A stretch of DNA of 64,000 nucleotides from contig CAZBRD010000003.1 of NCBI GenBank assembly GCA_964494205.1, forward strand, positions 62,001 through 126,000, given 5' to 3'. The position numbers and the translations under genes are program-made. The notes beneath the pieces were generated by a model. The model made no database searches, was not told the DNA's origin, and worked only from the letters and a program-made list of their open reading frames with translations. Position 1 is the first letter of the stretch; every line of letters starts with the position of its first letter. Below, piece after piece: positions 61,953 through 64,000 of the stretch. Source of the DNA: JBBTCX01 sp964494205 (lineage in GTDB: Bacteria > Planctomycetota > Phycisphaerae > UBA1845).

Positions 61953-63377
61953 TTACCAAGTACTGATTGTTAATGTCGGGTTGAAGATTGTTTCACCTGT
62001 CAACGCAAGCGAACCTTGCGCAAACGCTGCTACATGGTCATCACGTCCACTCAGATAAATCTTTCTGTCTGAGTGGTCTTCCATGCGTTTGGTATCAAAG
62101 GCAAACTCCATGAGTTGCGTTATCAATTCTGGATCGTTGGGTATCTTGATTCTGTCAGCCTTCAAGCAAGCATCAGCATGAGAGATCATTCTTTCTTTCT
62201 GCGTTGCGCTCCAATTGATTTCTTCTACGTTCACTAGATGTTTGTTGGCAAGTTCCCAAGCGTAGTAAGGATTCGTCGTGATATCGATGTAGGCTTTGGT
62301 ACATTTGAAGCGATCAAGATATCTAACAATGTCGCCTAAGATTTGCTGAGGTGAATCTGTCTTTGTAGCGTTGGCATGATCGACGTTGCTGGCGCAAGTC
62401 CAAACGTGATAAGCCACAAGTTTGAGCGTGTCATCGGTTTTTTCAAAGATGTGAAGCACGGTATCGTCTGAGTCATCTTTTGCGCCACGAATTGGATCTA
62501 GGGAAAAGCAGTGATTAGCATTAGGATTAGGTTTGAATGGAAACTTTTCAGCCATCCAGCCGAAAGTATCTGCCTCAAATATCGGTAGCCTATGATCGAT
62601 GTTTCTTAGGATTGCATCAGCATCGAAAACGGTTGACTCACCTTGCGCAAACTCTGCCAGGACTTCATTCTTGTACGCGCTGGCTGATAGCAAACGTCTG
62701 AGTGAATCTATCTCTTCTCTCGATACTCGTGGACACAACGCTAGAGGTATGCGGAATGTTTCAAAGTTGCCGCTAGTGACAGCCTCATAGAAGAATCCAT
62801 GCTTGGTGCGCGGCGTGGAACAAAGAATAACCGAGCAACCAAACGAAGCAGGTAAAATAGAAACGATGGCGCTTGTGGGAACGTAAGCAGCCTCATCGAC
62901 CACAAGCAAACCGTTAGACGATAAAGAGAGACCTCTGATATTGCGTGAGTCCGCGCCTGTCGTTCGTTGGGCAAGTCTTGAGTTGTTGATATAGAGATCA
63001 TGCTTTACGGTCTTTTTGTAATTGATTGCGCTGGAAAGAATCGGTGACGTTTCAAAGAAATCTCTCACGTATTCGTAGATCAAACCCGATTGCTCTTGCG
63101 TGCGTGATAAGCAGAGTACTTTGATACCGTTGTGAACGTACAAGTAATAAGTCAGCAAAGCAGCAACCAGAATCGACCCGCCTACTTGTCTAGCCTTCAA
63201 TATCGCTATGTTCTTGCGCTGCTTGATCCAGTTGGATTGTCTAGCGATTTGCTTTTGATACGGGTACAGCCGTAACGGTTTGCCTTGGAAGGAAAGCAAC
63301 GCTTCGATGAACGTCACAGGATCAGCCAATTTGCTGATGTAGTCTTTGTTTGATGGCTTAGCCGTATAAGTGGTCAA
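61953..63377 (-). CDS. terminase large subunit
   Basis: A 474-residue ATPase/nuclease that drives DNA into the prohead. The ATPase domain has a deviant Walker A, KARQVGGS (61-68), with the Lys at the front as in lambda gpA, not in a GKS/T loop. Walker B is LLVVDEAA (Asp161, Glu162) and the coupling motif CSTPR is at 186-190. The C-terminal RNase-H-like nuclease shows FSLDPIRG (Asp294), AYIDIT (Asp365) and GRDDHVAAFA (Asp446/447), the three acidic clusters that bind metal. It overlaps the small-subunit-like gene by 20 bp. Length is in the usual range. Confidence 0.9.
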   Translation of the reverse strand: MTTYTAKPSNKDYISKLADPVTFIEALLSFQGKPLRLYPYQKQIARQSNWIKQRKNIAILKARQVGGSILVAALLTYYLYVHNGIKVLCLSRTQEQSGLIYEYVRDFFETSPILSSAINYKKTVKHDLYINNSRLAQRTTGADSRNIRGLSLSSNGLLVVDEAAYVPTSAIVSILPASFGCSVILCSTPRTKHGFFYEAVTSGNFETFRIPLALCPRVSREEIDSLRRLLSASAYKNEVLAEFAQGESTVFDADAILRNIDHRLPIFEADTFGWMAEKFPFKPNPNANHCFSLDPIRGAKDDSDDTVLHIFEKTDDTLKLVAYHVWTCASNVDHANATKTDSPQQILGDIVRYLDRFKCTKAYIDITTNPYYAWELANKHLVNVEEINWSATQKERMISHADACLKADRIKIPNDPELITQLMEFAFDTKRMEDHSDRKIYLSGRDDHVAAFAQGSLALTGETIFNPTLTISTW

Positions 63378-63819
63378 TGTAGGATGCTAGTTGCTCATGT
63401 AGTGGCGGTTCGCTTTCTTGCGTTTCGGTTGCTTCTGGCTCGTTGATTTGGTTGTCTTCTGTCGGCAATGTGATTGCCGGCGCTGATTGCTCTTTTGGTT
63501 CCTTGCGTTTCAATGCCGCGCCCATAGCAAGCAAACGCTTTTCCATCGATTGAATATCTACTTTCTCGCGCGAAGAAATGATTTGACCGTCGATATCCGT
63601 TTTTTGTCTTATGTCGCTGAAACGAATGATATCAACGTAAATCTTAGCATAGAGCAAAGCGATTTGTTTCGACTGGTCCGTTAGCGTTTTGTAGTCCAAG
63701 TCATGCAAGATTTGAAAGTACAAATCGTAATATGCTTTTGGAACAAGCGAAGAGATAGCAACCTTGCTGAGGACTCCTCCCTTTGCGATATCATGCTTCG
63801 ATTTGCTTTTGCGCGCCAA
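63358..63819 (-). CDS. probable terminase small subunit
   Basis: A 153-residue protein immediately before and overlapping the large terminase gene by 20 bp, the classic place for the small subunit. Mostly helical (AYYDLYFQILHDLDYKTLTDQ, then QIALLYAKIYVDIIR), with an acidic, Glu/Pro-rich C-terminal part. The P27-like type is possible. The start is TTG at 63819 with AGGTGA 9 nt upstream; no ATG is available upstream in frame. Confidence 0.68.
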   Translation of the reverse strand: MARKSKSKHDIAKGGVLSKVAISSLVPKAYYDLYFQILHDLDYKTLTDQSKQIALLYAKIYVDIIRFSDIRQKTDIDGQIISSREKVDIQSMEKRLLAMGAALKRKEPKEQSAPAITLPTEDNQINEPEATETQESEPPLHEQLASYIDHLYG

Positions 63820-63821
63820 GT

Positions 63822-64000
63822 TTAATCTTCACCTACGTCTAGCGTGACTTTTGAATAATGCGTTTCTGTTGATGGTACGTTGTCTATCGCTGCTGCGTGC
63901 CATTTGGTGACAAGTTCTCTGAAGGCTTCAATTGTCAATTCCACGTTGAGCGTTTTGTTTTCATGGTTGACTATGTGCAAAGCGCAACCTTCAGAGTCTA
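63822..64000 (-). CDS. hypothetical phage protein, C-terminal part (5' end outside window)
   Basis: An open minus-strand frame from the window edge to TAA at 63824-63822, giving about 59 residues that end SKVTLDVGED. It ends 2 bp before the small terminase start, so it belongs to the same leftward operon. The fragment contains VELTIEAFRELVTKWHAA, a plausible helix, and is too short to name. Confidence 0.55.
   Translation of the reverse strand, partial: DSEGCALHIVNHENKTLNVELTIEAFRELVTKWHAAAIDNVPSTETHYSKVTLDVGED

Noticed and set aside
1..64000. tRNA, rRNA and tmRNA genes
   Set aside because: I looked through the intergenic regions for cloverleaf and tmRNA end motifs and saw none. A covariance scan (tRNAscan-SE, Infernal) would be decisive and was not run.

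Overview
The window looks like a planctomycete chromosome (phylum Planctomycetota, perhaps near Phycisphaerae) with a phage-like element integrated in its right-hand fifth. Three things point to this: small membrane proteins with the zinc ribbon CRxCGYNLRGL...CPEC, many secreted proteins carrying cohesin-like and dockerin-like domains, and PEP-CTERM and IPTL-CTERM sorting tails. Assignment rests on gene content only. I recognised no rRNA or tRNA gene.

Layout. 1-3816 (+): tail of an unknown gene, a secreted TPR-like protein, and a membrane nucleotide-sugar dehydratase of the CapD/WbpM type. 4187-9578 (-): a 1522-residue secreted protein (P domains, twelve thrombospondin type-3 repeats, IPTL-CTERM) and a membrane protein resembling only the N-terminal half of apolipoprotein N-acyltransferase. 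10057-16766: two unknown proteins, ScpB, MgtE and class I ketol-acid reductoisomerase. 17210-29921 (-): a probable seven-gene operon. In transcription order it encodes four secreted proteins (a dockerin-tailed protein, a VWA-cohesin-HYR-dockerin protein, an FG-GAP/dockerin protein and a four-cohesin protein with a C-terminal anchor), then three zinc-ribbon membrane paralogues. Divergent to it, 30800-41182 (+) encodes a giant 3460-residue protein with about 43 CTxD cysteine-rich modules. It ends in the same cohesin-HYR-'QLSP'-dockerin cassette as the VWA protein. Small cohesin-like and PEP-CTERM proteins follow. 43936-49930: a methyltransferase, a Ser/Thr kinase, and the housekeeping run obg-coaX-mnmE (-).

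At about 50.0 kb base composition becomes visibly more AT-rich and an element begins with a tyrosine recombinase whose promoter implies a leaderless mRNA. Next come a divergent control region with three perfect palindromes, a zinc-ribbon/OB-fold protein and a serine recombinase. A 738-bp non-coding region with 10-bp iterons follows. Then a leftward late operon encodes small terminase, large terminase, a coiled-coil protein, portal, prohead protease, decoration protein, major capsid protein and four unknown structural-type proteins. No tail gene is visible; the element continues past the right edge.

Main idea to test: genes 20175-42062 may encode a non-cellulosomal cohesin/dockerin surface assembly. 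The four-cohesin protein would be the anchored scaffold, and the giant repeat protein and the VWA, FG-GAP and TSP3-like proteins the dockerin-bearing partners. Domain calls come from reading motifs by eye; no database search was run.
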